From NCBI GenBank assembly GCA_913058145.1, contig CAJXQM010000004.1, forward strand, positions 1 through 64,000: a stretch of 64,000 nucleotides of DNA, read 5' to 3'. The notes under the pieces were generated by a model. That model was not told the DNA's origin and did not search any database. It worked only from the letters and a program-made list of their open reading frames with translations. Positions within the stretch are counted from its first letter, which is position 1; the number at the start of each line of letters is the position of its first letter. Source of the stretch: an uncultured Colwellia sp. (GTDB taxonomy: Bacteria > Pseudomonadota > Gammaproteobacteria > Enterobacterales > Alteromonadaceae). Both the position numbers and the translations under genes were made by a program. Positions 9,770 to 18,390 of this stretch are shown here, piece by piece.

Positions 9770-9994
9770 TTAAGTAAGGTAGTGAGCCGATAAGATACCG
9801 TCACCTAGCGTATTAAGAATTTTAATCTCGCCATCACAAACCGCGATAATTGACTTTCCCTCTTTAAATGCTTTAGGAATAATCACTCGTCCCTCAGCAT
9901 TTTGTTCCAAGATTTCCACTGTGTAATGAAGCGTTAAGCCATGATCACAATAATATATAATGGTAACTTTACGTTGTTGTGGTGCACTTATCAT
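9770..9994 (-). CDS. TIGR02922-like small conserved protein
   Basis: A 74-residue protein with mostly beta-strand character, no signal peptide and no membrane segment. It starts MISAPQQRKVTIIYY and contains EGRVIIPKAFKEGKSIIAVCDGEIKILNTLGDG. From memory this matches the uncharacterised TIGR02922 family found in Colwellia, Shewanella and relatives; I could not verify this. The VIIPKAFKEGK stretch loosely resembles a swapped-hairpin AbrB strand, but that is not enough for a functional claim. It lies 51 bp upstream of folD on the same strand and could be cotranscribed. Confidence 0.75.
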   Translation of the reverse strand: MISAPQQRKVTIIYYCDHGLTLHYTVEILEQNAEGRVIIPKAFKEGKSIIAVCDGEIKILNTLGDGILSAHYLT

Positions 9995-10215
9995 AATTGA
10001 CTACTTATATTATCTGAAGCTCTTATGAACGCTAAATATACACGAACCATTAAAAGAGTAATAGAGCTTACACATTTTTTATCATAACATCATCAAATTG
10101 GACTATCCTAAATTAACCGTCGGTGATTTCAACGTTAAATTGTTACTCACCCCTGGTTATCGACTAAGATTAACCACAAAAGTTATCTGCCATACTATTT
10201 ACGCAGGAGGTCACT

Positions 10216-11169
10216 GTGAATTATAAAGATTATTATAAAATTATGGGTGTTGTTAAAACCGCGTCCCAAGATGAAATTAAAAAATCATATCGAAAATTAG
10301 CACGAAAGTTTCATCCTGATGTGAGTAAAGAAAAAAATGCTGAAACCCGCTTTAAAGAAATAAACGAAGCGTATGAAGTGTTACGCGATAAAGAAAAACG
10401 CGCCGCGTATGATCAACTAGGTAGTAATTGGAAGGCTGGCCAATCAGACTTTACCCCTCCCCCTAATTGGCAAGATCAATATCATCAGGGTAATAGTCAC
10501 TTTCATGCGGGCGGCCAAGACGATTTTAGCGACTTTTTTGAATCGCTATTTGGTGGCGGTTTCAACGCTAATCAACATTCATCGCGTGGTCATAAATCTA
10601 TACAGGGGCAAGATAGCCACGCAAACATATTGATTGATTTGCAAGATGCATACACAGCTACCACCCGCAGTTTTACCTTACAAGATCAAGTGGTTGATAA
10701 AAATGGACAACTAAAACCCCACCAACGCACATTGAAAGTTAGCATTCCAAAAGGGATCAAACCGGGTCAAAAAATTCGTTTGAAAAAGCAAGGTCAAACG
10801 GGCACTGGCGGTGCAGAAAATGGTGACTTGTACATTGAAGTTGGGTTTACCCCAAATCCTTTATATAGTGTTGAAGGGGTTGATGTAACAACCGAACTTG
10901 CGATTAGCCCATGGCAAGCGGCATTAGGTGAAAAAGTAAAAGTACCTACCCCCACAGGAAATATTGATTTAAGTTTACCCAAATTGGTGAGTAGCGGGTC
11001 TAAAATGCGCTTAAAAGGGCGTGGATTACCGGGCAAAATTGTCGGAGACTTTTTTGTGAAACTCAAAATTGTTTTTCCCAAAAATTTATCAACCGAAGAA
11101 GAAACCCTTTATCAATCTTTAAAAGTGCTAGCGACTGATGGACATGTTAAGCAAAAAGTTGATGCTTAA
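10216..11169 (+). CDS. cbpA: Curved-DNA-binding DnaJ-family cochaperone CbpA
   Basis: Class II J-domain protein that stimulates DnaK and, in E. coli, also binds curved DNA. The J domain (about residues 3-70) has the HPD motif in FHPDVSK. A glycine/phenylalanine-rich linker (DDFSDFFESLFGGGF) follows, then two C-terminal beta domains with IPKGIKPGQKIRLKKQG and the dimerisation tail. There is no zinc-finger region, which separates it from DnaJ proper. Length 317 fits CbpA (about 306). A strong GGAGG ribosome binding site precedes the start. No cbpM modulator gene follows. A dnaK copy lies 2.5 kb away. Confidence 0.92.
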   Translation: MNYKDYYKIMGVVKTASQDEIKKSYRKLARKFHPDVSKEKNAETRFKEINEAYEVLRDKEKRAAYDQLGSNWKAGQSDFTPPPNWQDQYHQGNSHFHAGGQDDFSDFFESLFGGGFNANQHSSRGHKSIQGQDSHANILIDLQDAYTATTRSFTLQDQVVDKNGQLKPHQRTLKVSIPKGIKPGQKIRLKKQGQTGTGGAENGDLYIEVGFTPNPLYSVEGVDVTTELAISPWQAALGEKVKVPTPTGNIDLSLPKLVSSGSKMRLKGRGLPGKIVGDFFVKLKIVFPKNLSTEEETLYQSLKVLATDGHVKQKVDA

Positions 11170-11286
11170 TGGTCATACTGAGATGATAATGATGAATACT
11201 TTAATTATGTATCTAATATTGCTACTGTTTAATTAATTCGTCTAATAGTGCTTGTTAGTAAACGTCACCTTCTGAGTCTCATCACC

Positions 11287-12498
11287 ATGATTGAAATAAA
11301 AACCGCGGCTTACCGCCGTGTAAGCTTTGCTTTAGCATTAGGCTCTTTCCTCGTGTTTTGTAACTTGTACATGTTCCAACCTATGCTGCCCTTGATGGCT
11401 GAAAAATTTAATGCCAGTGCCATTGAAATAAACTGGTTATTGGCCGCAAGTACGTTAACACTTGCGCTGACTCTTGTGCCCTGGGCTATCGGTTCAGAAA
11501 TTATTGGACGTCGTAATGTGATGATGCTGAGTCTTTTTTTATTGCCGTTTACGGGTATGGCGATGTTGCTAACAGATTCATTGTTGATGTTAACGTTAGC
11601 ACGGGGTGTTATGGGTATTTCTCTTGCCGGATTTACAGCAGTTGCTGTGGCATATATGGCTGAAGAATTCAGCTCTAAAGCGTTAATGGTTGCCGTTGGT
11701 GCCTATATTAGTGCTAATTCATTAGGGGGAATTACTGGGCGCTTATACGGCGGTTTTGCCACTGAGTATTTAGGGTGGGAAATGGCTGTTATTGGTATGG
11801 CTATTACCAGTTTATTCGGCGCACTATTAGTTAACCGACTGTTACCCGAGCAACAACATTTTACCCCCAAAAGAGGCCAGTTTCGCAGCCATAATCGTAA
11901 TGTAATAGGTCATTTAAAGCAGCCTAAGTTATGGTTAGCAATGATGATTGGTGGGCTCAATTTTGCGTTGTTCGTTAACCTTTATACGGTAATGGGCTTT
12001 CGCCTTGTCGCCCCACCCTACTCACTGTCAATCAGCTTAACGTCGATGATTTTTTTGTGTTATCTCAGCGGGACTATTACAGCAAAGCTCAGTGGTCGTT
12101 GGAGCCAACTTTACAGTCCCATTAATGGCATGGTATTAGGGACAACAGTAAGTGTAATAGGCATGTGGATCGCCGCTTATAATTCATTGTACGCAATGCT
12201 TATAGGGTTATTACTGATTAGTTCTGGCGCTTTTTTCACACACTCACTTGCGTATGCATGGGTAAGTCAGAAAGCGAATACAGCGAAAGCAACCGCCACA
12301 GCGTTATACCTTGTGCACTATTACGTTGGCGGTAGTTTAGGTGGTTTTTACTTAATTGCCTGTTGGCAATATGGAACATGGAATGGGGTACTTGGCGGCG
12401 GCATGGTATTGTATGGCTTGATTTATCTGTTATGTTGGCGTTTACACCGCTGTACGTTAACACAATCAAAAGAAGTTGAAATAGCCGCTACCGACTAA
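11287..12498 (+). CDS. MFS transporter (YnfM/drug-exporter-like)
   Basis: Inner-membrane secondary transporter with about 12 hydrophobic helices. Between TM2 and TM3 is the MFS loop-like GSEIIGRRNVMMLSL, and a charged central loop follows near LLPEQQHFTPKRGQF. The sequence style (FNASAIEINWLLAASTLTLA) resembles the YnfM/arabinose-efflux group. The ORF track begins at a GTG (11248), but the ATG at 11287 (MIEIKTAAYRR) gives a more typical N-terminus just before TM1; neither has a strong ribosome binding site. The substrate cannot be inferred. The gene converges with the Crp/Fnr regulator. Confidence 0.83.
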   Translation: MIEIKTAAYRRVSFALALGSFLVFCNLYMFQPMLPLMAEKFNASAIEINWLLAASTLTLALTLVPWAIGSEIIGRRNVMMLSLFLLPFTGMAMLLTDSLLMLTLARGVMGISLAGFTAVAVAYMAEEFSSKALMVAVGAYISANSLGGITGRLYGGFATEYLGWEMAVIGMAITSLFGALLVNRLLPEQQHFTPKRGQFRSHNRNVIGHLKQPKLWLAMMIGGLNFALFVNLYTVMGFRLVAPPYSLSISLTSMIFLCYLSGTITAKLSGRWSQLYSPINGMVLGTTVSVIGMWIAAYNSLYAMLIGLLLISSGAFFTHSLAYAWVSQKANTAKATATALYLVHYYVGGSLGGFYLIACWQYGTWNGVLGGGMVLYGLIYLLCWRLHRCTLTQSKEVEIAATD

Positions 12499-12566
12499 AT
12501 GCTGACTGGGAAATTACGCTGTTGCCAAGCGTATTTGGGTTACGTCAATTAGCGGCTATGCTGCGA

Positions 12567-13391
12567 CTAAGTATTAAAAAAAGGAGCATTGGGTAGCGTT
12601 TGTGTGTATTTCGCTTCTTTTTCTAATGCTTCTAAATCTTTAATAATGAGTTGATTACGTTTTTTATCAATGATGTCTTCTTTTTTCCAGTGCTGTAATT
12701 GTTTATTAATCACCTGCCTAACTGTTCCTGTCATTCGCGCCAACGTTTCGTCGTTTAAACCGTTCACTAAATGATGTTTATGCTCTTCTTCTTTAGTGCC
12801 GTTATACACCTTTATTTTATTAATATGATCTAAAATAATTCGGCTTAAACGGGTGGTGACATCGTGCAAGATAAGACTACTTACCTGCTGTTCTTTTTCA
12901 CGCATTTTTTTGGCTAAATAAGGCATAAATTGTTGGTTAAATGCTGGATAAGTCCACAACCAATGCCGCATAGTTGATAGTTTGACTGACAGTAATCTTA
13001 CAGTTGTTAAGGGTGAAATTATCATTTTATGCGGCAGATCATCAAATAGCACCATTAAATCAAAACAATCACCGGCATAAAGCATATCTAATGTGGCTTC
13101 TCGGCCGGTATCGGGGTTACTTTGTTTAATTTCTAAATTACCTTCAATTACAACAAAAAAGCGTTTGGTTACTATGTCGCAATTAATGTAATCGCCTTTG
13201 TGCCATTCATTGAGCTGAAATTCTTGCTCAAAATCTTCAATTAATTTTTCCGGTAAATCGGAAAAAAGAGTCGCTTGCTTTACCAATACCGGACTTAGTA
13301 CCGGACTTAGTACCGGACTTAGTACCGGACTTAGTACTGCACTAGCTTTTTTAGGTAAATTTGTACTATCTTTGGGCATAAATAAAGTCAT
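12567..13391 (-). CDS. Crp/Fnr-family transcription regulator with N-terminal VLSP repeats
   Basis: Residues 40-150 form a cyclic-nucleotide-binding-like beta barrel (YINCDIVTKRFFVVIEGNLEIKQ), followed by a long dimer helix and a winged HTH of the Crp type (LNDETLARMTGTVRQVINKQLQHW). There is no FNR-type N-terminal cysteine cluster, so an iron-sulfur oxygen sensor is unlikely. The N-terminus is odd: four perfect copies of VLSP encoded by a 12-bp tandem repeat, in a tail with no visible structure. It diverges from dnaK and shares a roughly 300-bp regulatory region holding two palindromes. The ligand is unknown. Confidence 0.88.
   Translation of the reverse strand: MTLFMPKDSTNLPKKASAVLSPVLSPVLSPVLSPVLVKQATLFSDLPEKLIEDFEQEFQLNEWHKGDYINCDIVTKRFFVVIEGNLEIKQSNPDTGREATLDMLYAGDCFDLMVLFDDLPHKMIISPLTTVRLLSVKLSTMRHWLWTYPAFNQQFMPYLAKKMREKEQQVSSLILHDVTTRLSRIILDHINKIKVYNGTKEEEHKHHLVNGLNDETLARMTGTVRQVINKQLQHWKKEDIIDKKRNQLIIKDLEALEKEAKYTQTLPNAPFFNT
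13287..13334. repeat. 12-bp tandem repeat inside the Crp/Fnr gene
   Basis: Four identical copies of TACCGGACTTAG and a degenerate fifth (TACTGCACTAGC). The unit is a multiple of 3, so copy-number change would lengthen or shorten the VLSP tract without a frameshift. Perfect identity points to recent slippage. Confidence 0.95.
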
Positions 13392-13494
13392 TTAAACGGT
13401 AACGTATACGAGTTTTTTAATTCTACCTAGTTATGCCTATATAGCAAAAGTAATATTTTTTTTACTCCATGTACGTTAACGAATTATCATCGTT

Positions 13495-13506
13495 AATCAA
13501 TTGATT
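13495..13506. promoter_or_regulatory. Palindrome AATCAATTGATT in crp/fnr-dnaK intergenic region
   Basis: A perfect 12-bp palindrome whose TTGAT/ATCAA content resembles Fnr-type half-sites, but the spacing is not the canonical TTGAT-N4-ATCAA. It lies about 105 bp upstream of the Crp/Fnr start and could be an autoregulatory site. Confidence 0.35.
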
Positions 13507-13544
13507 TTAAGATATAAAAATTTAAATAACATGCAATTTTGGAT

Positions 13545-13564
13545 ACTGTCATATTTATGACAGT
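13545..13564. promoter_or_regulatory. Operator-like palindrome upstream of dnaK
   Basis: ACTGTCATATTTATGACAGT has two 9-bp arms (ACTGTCATA/TATGACAGT) around a 2-bp centre. It sits just upstream of the heat-shock-like dnaK promoter and about 155 bp from the Crp/Fnr start, so it could serve either gene. The binding protein is unknown. Confidence 0.55.
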
Positions 13565-13572
13565 AGTATTTT

Positions 13573-13600
13573 CTTACCTTAAGTATTATAGCCCCACTAA
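13573..13600 (+). promoter_or_regulatory. Sigma-32-like promoter of dnaK
   Basis: CTTACC (13573-13578), 13-bp spacer, CCCCACTAA (13592-13600). This approximates the heat-shock consensus CTTGAA-N13/15-CCCCATNTA and is correctly placed, about 90 bp upstream of the dnaK start. The match is partial in both boxes. Confidence 0.55.
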
Positions 13601-13687
13601 CCAAATAGCCAAACGTAAACCACTCATGTTAGTTGGTTTATAGCGGTTGTTTTTTATTAAATTTTTTATTAGAGAAGGGTGATTATT

Positions 13688-15592
13688 ATGTCTAAAGTTA
13701 TTGGTATTGATTTAGGTACAACAAATTCATGTGTCGCAGTTATGGAAGGTAGCGTGGCAAAAATAATTGAAAATGCAGAAGGTAGCCGCACAACGCCATC
13801 AATTGTTGCTTATGCAGACAATGAAACATTAGCGGGTCAACCCGCAAAAAGACAAGCCGTTACAAATTCTAAAAATACATTATTTGCGATTAAGCGATTA
13901 ATTGGTCGTAAATTTGATGATAAAGAGGTGCAAAAAGATATTAAATTAGCGCCTTATAAAATTGTCAAAGCAGACAACGGTGATGCATGGGTTGAAGTCA
14001 ACGGTAAAGCATTATCGCCACAAGAAGTGTCAGCACAAATTTTGCGTAAATTGAAAAAAGATGCTGAAGCCTATTTAGGCGAAACAGTGACAGAGGCGGT
14101 AATTACCGTACCGGCATATTTTAATGATTCACAGCGTCAAGCGACAAAAGACGCAGGTAAAATTGCAGGCCTTAATGTTAAGCGTATTATTAATGAACCT
14201 ACGGCGGCAGCATTAGCCTATGGCGTTGATAATAATAGTAAAGCTGACCAAAAAGTGGTGGTTTATGATTTAGGTGGCGGTACATTTGATATTTCACTTA
14301 TTGAAATATCAAATGTAGATGGTGAAAAACAATTTGAAGTGTTGGCAACCAATGGGGATACCTTTTTAGGCGGTGAAGATTTTGATTTACGCCTGATTAA
14401 TTACCTTGCTGATGAATTCAAGAAAGAAAGTGGTATTGATATTCACAACGATACTTTAGCGTTACAGCGCATTAAAGAAGCGGCTGAAAAAGCTAAAATC
14501 GAGTTGTCCTCGGCACTACAAACCGACGTAAATTTACCGTACGTAACGGCTGATGCGAGTGGCCCTAAACACTTAAACGTAAAAGTGACACGCGCAAAAT
14601 TAGAGTCATTAGTTGATGATTTAGTCAAAAATACAATAGCACCATGTGAACAAGCATTAAAAGATGCCGGTTTAAGTAAAGGTGATATTAACGAGGTTAT
14701 TTTGGTGGGTGGTCAAACACGTATGCCAAAAGTACAAGAAGTGGTTAAAACCTTCTTTGGTAAAGAACCCCGTAAAGATGTCAACCCAGATGAAGCGGTT
14801 GCACTAGGTGCTGCGATTCAAGCGGGTGTGTTGTCAGGGACTGTTGGTGATGTGTTATTACTTGATGTAACACCATTATCACTGGGTATTGAAACGTTAG
14901 GCGGTGTAATGACTAAGCTTATTGAAAAAAACACCACCATACCAACACGTGCTTCTGAAACGTTCTCAACGGCTGAAGATAATCAAGCCGCGGTAACAGT
15001 ACATGTATTGCAAGGCCAGCGTGAAATGGCAACAGACAACAAATCGTTAGGTCAATTTAACTTAACGGATATTAACCCCGGCCCACGCGGTTCGGTACAA
15101 GTTGAAGTCACGTTTGATATTGATGCTAATGGTATTTTAAATGTGTCAGCGAAAGACAAAGCAACCGGCAAGGAGCAAAGTATCAAAATTACCGCCTCAA
15201 GTGGGTTAACGGAAGATGAAATTAATCGCATGGTGAACGATGGAGAACAGCACGCGAGTGAAGATAAGCAAAAGCGTGAGTTAGTTGACCAACGTAATCA
15301 AGCAGATCAATTAATACATACGGTGCAAACGTCAATAACAAGTTTGAGTGAGGATCAGCAAACAGCGCTTAAAACATTAATTGAGCAACTAAAAATGGCC
15401 GTTAATGGCAGTGATAAAGCAGCGATTGAAATGCGACAAAAGGCATTGCAAGAAACTTATAGTAAAATAATGCAAGCCGAACAAGCACAGTCACAACAAC
15501 AAGCAGAGCAGCATCAAGGTAATGCTGCTAATGATAGCGCTAAGAACGAAGATGCCATTGATGCTGATTTTGAAGAGGTAAGTAACGGTTAA
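13688..15592 (+). CDS. dnaK: Molecular chaperone DnaK
   Basis: Hsp70 ATPase that folds and protects proteins with J-domain partners and GrpE. The N-terminal motif is [15 protein letters not shown], with [29 protein letters not shown] and [13 protein letters not shown] in the ATPase domain. The substrate-binding domain (from about residue 385: [17 protein letters not shown]) and a glutamine-rich lid tail follow. The C-terminus is EEVSNG rather than the usual EEVKD/K. I prefer the ATG at 13688 over the GTG at 13679 because AGAAGG is then well spaced. There is no dnaJ directly after it, so this may be a second dnaK copy, possibly partnered with nearby CbpA. Confidence 0.96.
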   Translation: MSKVIGIDLGTTNSCVAVMEGSVAKIIENAEGSRTTPSIVAYADNETLAGQPAKRQAVTNSKNTLFAIKRLIGRKFDDKEVQKDIKLAPYKIVKADNGDAWVEVNGKALSPQEVSAQILRKLKKDAEAYLGETVTEAVITVPAYFNDSQRQATKDAGKIAGLNVKRIINEPTAAALAYGVDNNSKADQKVVVYDLGGGTFDISLIEISNVDGEKQFEVLATNGDTFLGGEDFDLRLINYLADEFKKESGIDIHNDTLALQRIKEAAEKAKIELSSALQTDVNLPYVTADASGPKHLNVKVTRAKLESLVDDLVKNTIAPCEQALKDAGLSKGDINEVILVGGQTRMPKVQEVVKTFFGKEPRKDVNPDEAVALGAAIQAGVLSGTVGDVLLLDVTPLSLGIETLGGVMTKLIEKNTTIPTRASETFSTAEDNQAAVTVHVLQGQREMATDNKSLGQFNLTDINPGPRGSVQVEVTFDIDANGILNVSAKDKATGKEQSIKITASSGLTEDEINRMVNDGEQHASEDKQKRELVDQRNQADQLIHTVQTSITSLSEDQQTALKTLIEQLKMAVNGSDKAAIEMRQKALQETYSKIMQAEQAQSQQQAEQHQGNAANDSAKNEDAIDADFEEVSNG

Positions 15593-15682
15593 TCCGTCAA
15601 TAATTACTGATAATGTAATTTACGTTAAGACAAGCTAAGTGACATTTTAATACGTCTTTTCTTATAAAGAGCGAGTAAAAAC

Positions 15683-15716
15683 AAAACCCCTAATATTCAT
15701 TATTAGGGGTTTTTTA
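15683..15716. terminator. Strong bidirectional terminator after dnaK
   Basis: AAAACCCCTAATA, 5-nt loop, TATTAGGGGTTTT (15683-15713), followed by TT. The 13-bp stem with flanking A and T tracts should terminate dnaK and also the convergent leftward gene. Confidence 0.92.
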
Positions 15717-15793
15717 TCGATAAAGCCCGAGAAAACCCAGTGATCTTTAGTCGCAGGGTAGTTCACTGTTGAGTAAAGTGAGTGTTAATCAGG

Positions 15794-16468
15794 TTAATTT
15801 TTATATTGAGACGGTATCGCTGCTCTACCCTGATATTTGTTATCTGGAAATAACGTATAATGATGATAGCTGCTTTTTATGTTAGTTCTTGATTCATCTT
15901 TGGCCAGTATAAAACCCTGTGAATATAAAGAATCAATGGCTTCTTGGGGCGTTGAAACTACCGAGAGGCTTAATGGCTTAATGAATTTGTTTTGATCATC
16001 AAATACATCATCCCAATCTTTTTTCAGCACGAATAATTCTTTGTCTTTATTCGACTGATAGGGTCCGTCTGCTATATCGTCATGAGCAATAGGTAAAGAT
16101 ATAGACCAGCTTTTTTTCTTTAATAGATCCATCGCAGTGTCAAAGCGCTGTTTAGGGCTATTTGGAAAATCATCAGCGTTGATTTTAATGGTTTGGTATT
16201 CATTGTATATTTGGTAAAAAGAAGAAGTTAAATCTGCATTTCTTCCTTTTTGGGTGTACAACGCTAAAAAGTCATCAATGTTGTCAGAAATACTCTTTGG
16301 GTAATGACGTTGCTTCTTCGCTCTTTTTAGCCATTTTCCCAAAAATAGTGTTTCACTACCTGGAGAACGGTTTACACTACCAATTTGTTGTTCTGATTTT
16401 AAGGCAATTAAGCCGCCTAAAATCATATTGATAAGATCTGCTGGGTATATATTTTCTTCTTTACTCAT
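15794..16468 (-). CDS. Uncharacterised protein, DUF2913-like
   Basis: A 224-residue soluble protein without signal peptide or membrane segment. The C-terminal half reads IKPLSLSVVSTPQEAIDSLYSQGF, then YHHYTLFPDNKYQGRAAIP, and an N-terminal region has WLKRAKKQRHYP. From memory this pattern (GR in the middle, LFV.KKDWD.VFD, PLSL, LFP.N..GR) resembles the DUF2913 family of gammaproteobacteria; I could not check this. No function is known. It is convergent with dnaK and probably monocistronic. An imperfect GGGAAA/TTTCCC hairpin (16502-16519) lies in its promoter region. Confidence 0.6.
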   Translation of the reverse strand: MSKEENIYPADLINMILGGLIALKSEQQIGSVNRSPGSETLFLGKWLKRAKKQRHYPKSISDNIDDFLALYTQKGRNADLTSSFYQIYNEYQTIKINADDFPNSPKQRFDTAMDLLKKKSWSISLPIAHDDIADGPYQSNKDKELFVLKKDWDDVFDDQNKFIKPLSLSVVSTPQEAIDSLYSQGFILAKDESRTNIKSSYHHYTLFPDNKYQGRAAIPSQYKN

Positions 16469-16548
16469 TAATCAACCATTGTTATAAATTTACGACTCTT
16501 CGGGAAATTATGCTTTCCCTGAGGGGGGCGTCATTTTCGCTTTATTTG

Positions 16549-16744
16549 AACGAAATTTCAACTATTCTTCTATCAATTATGTCAATGGTGAGTATTATCA
16601 TGTATCACGATCACTTAAATCACCCACACTAATTTCCGTCTCCATTATGGTAATGGCAAATGGATTGTTGATAATTTACAATGGCTAAAAAACATTGAAA
16701 ATCCCCGCGATTATAATAAGCACTACATTTACTTAATATTTTGA
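16549..16744 (+). pseudogene. Possible degraded coding fragment (weak)
   Basis: Two overlapping plus-strand frames read like one protein with a frameshift: NFNYSSINYVNGEYYHVSR from about 16555, and NFRLHYGNGKWIVDNLQWLK continuing to a stop at 16742-16744. The composition (Trp, Tyr, Asn, Gly) is protein-like, but there is no start codon context, no RBS and no family I recognise. The 3' end overlaps the end of eda. It otherwise occupies the 260-bp gap between eda and the DUF2913-like gene. Confidence 0.25.
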
Positions 16745-17352
16745 GCAGATATACAAGCAGATGTGATCTTTGACCATTGACCCAATTCTACCCAATCTGG
16801 CTTAGCAATCCATGTTCCACCCACAGCAAAAACATTAGTTAACGCTAAATATTCTTGTTGATTACTCTCATTAATGCCGCCTGTTGGGCAAAATGAAATA
16901 CCCTTAAAAACTGAACCCATCGCTTTTAAAAATGGTGCTCCGCCAGATAATGATGCTGGAAATAATTTTAACTCTGTATAGCCAAATTCCCTAGCTAACA
17001 GTATATCCGAAGCACTCGATACACCTGGTAGTACAGGAATATTACAGCAAGATAGGTCGATTAATAATTTACTTGATATGGTTGGTGTAATAATAAAATC
17101 GCTGCCTGCATCAAGTGCTTTTTTTAAAATATCAGCGTCAAGTACAGTACCCGCGCCAACATTTAAATTAGGTAACTCAGATTTAAGGGCTTTTATTATA
17201 TCAATTGATGCGTCGGTTCTCAGCACCACTTCGACTAAACCGATACCGGCACTAGCCATAGCATTGCCAATATTAAGTCCTTGCTCAACGCTATCTGCTT
17301 GAATGATAGGTAGCAAAGTTTGCTTTCCCATCAATGTGGAAAATGAGGTCAT
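16729..17352 (-). CDS. eda: KDPG/KHG aldolase Eda
   Basis: Class I aldolase that splits 2-keto-3-deoxy-6-phosphogluconate into pyruvate and glyceraldehyde 3-phosphate, the last step of alginate-derived uronate catabolism here. The 207 residues carry the catalytic glutamate in EVVLRT (E41) and the Schiff-base lysine in ELKLFPA (K129), plus GAGTVLD, the phosphate-binding CPTGGI and VGGTW. Last gene of the leftward lyase operon, 17 bp after kdgK. Because it sits in this operon it is likely a dedicated copy. Confidence 0.95.
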   Translation of the reverse strand: MTSFSTLMGKQTLLPIIQADSVEQGLNIGNAMASAGIGLVEVVLRTDASIDIIKALKSELPNLNVGAGTVLDADILKKALDAGSDFIITPTISSKLLIDLSCCNIPVLPGVSSASDILLAREFGYTELKLFPASLSGGAPFLKAMGSVFKGISFCPTGGINESNQQEYLALTNVFAVGGTWIAKPDWVELGQWSKITSACISAQNIK

Positions 17353-17369
17353 GAATAATCCCTATTAAA

Positions 17370-18323
17370 TTACTGAACTAACGCGAGTTGTGCGTTGATA
17401 AACGTATCAAATTCATCTGCTGGTGCAATAGCACCTCTGTGTTGTATAACAAAACCGGCTGCTTTTGATGCTAATGTAATTGAATTATTTACAGAGTAAC
17501 CTTCCATACGAGACCCAAGGTAAACACCATTAAACGAGTCACCCGCAGAAGTCGTATCAACCACGTTTGTTACAGGTGTAATTGAAAACTCTGAGATTAT
17601 TCCTTCAACAACGACTAAAACACCTTGCTCACCATTTTTAATGATTAATTCATTTATGCCAAAAGGTTTACAGTAATTGTAAACCTCTTCAACGGTAGTC
17701 ATGCCAAATAATTGTTCAAAGTCATCAACGCCAGGAAGCGATATGTCTGATTTATGTAACGCTAACTCAAACTGTTGCTGGGCTTCTTTAGGGCTACTCC
17801 ACATTCGAGGACGATAGTTAGGATCAAATACAACTTGGATCCCTGAAGCTTTTAATTTATCAATTAAAGTCCAAAACTTTTCTCTTGAATCTGGTTCAAT
17901 TACCGCCAAAGAAATACCTGAAAAGAAAAACATATCACCTGTTGATAATTGGCTAATAACTTCATCATCAATATGTTGCATTATTTGACGAGCGGCTGAG
18001 TTTTCCCGCCAGTATGTAAAACTACGCTCTCCTTGTTCATCAAGTTGAATAGAGTACAAGCCCGGAATTCTTGTTTCTGATTGAAAAACAAAATCAGAAC
18101 CAATATTTTCATTTTTAAAATATCGGATCATATCGACGCTAAATTGATCCTTCCCGATGGCTGTAACTAACTGTACATTCACATCAGCGAACGTACGTTT
18201 TAGATAAACAGCCGTGTTGAAAACATCTCCGGCAAACGATTGCTTCATTGTATTTGATGACTTTTCTTGTGAAGCCGCCATTAATTCAATCATACACTCA
18301 CCGAATAGAAAAATGTTTTTCAT
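17370..18323 (-). CDS. kdgK: 2-keto-3-deoxygluconate kinase KdgK
   Basis: PfkB/ribokinase-family enzyme that phosphorylates KDG to KDPG using ATP. The 317-residue length is normal. The N-terminus has GECMIEL (the G-E motif typical of KDG kinases), and the C-terminal PfkB signature DTTSAGDSFNGVYL holds the catalytic aspartate and anion hole. NYRPRMWSS, conserved in KDG kinases for substrate binding, is present. It lies between the MFS transporter (67 bp) and eda (17 bp). It receives KDG from both the DEH reductase and the mannonate dehydratase branches. Confidence 0.95.
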   Translation of the reverse strand: MKNIFLFGECMIELMAASQEKSSNTMKQSFAGDVFNTAVYLKRTFADVNVQLVTAIGKDQFSVDMIRYFKNENIGSDFVFQSETRIPGLYSIQLDEQGERSFTYWRENSAARQIMQHIDDEVISQLSTGDMFFFSGISLAVIEPDSREKFWTLIDKLKASGIQVVFDPNYRPRMWSSPKEAQQQFELALHKSDISLPGVDDFEQLFGMTTVEEVYNYCKPFGINELIIKNGEQGVLVVVEGIISEFSITPVTNVVDTTSAGDSFNGVYLGSRMEGYSVNNSITLASKAAGFVIQHRGAIAPADEFDTFINAQLALVQ

Positions 18324-18390
18324 CTATAAAACCTTATGATGTGTAATTAAAAATACTCGGTAATTTGTTACCGAGTTATTTAGTTTTTAG

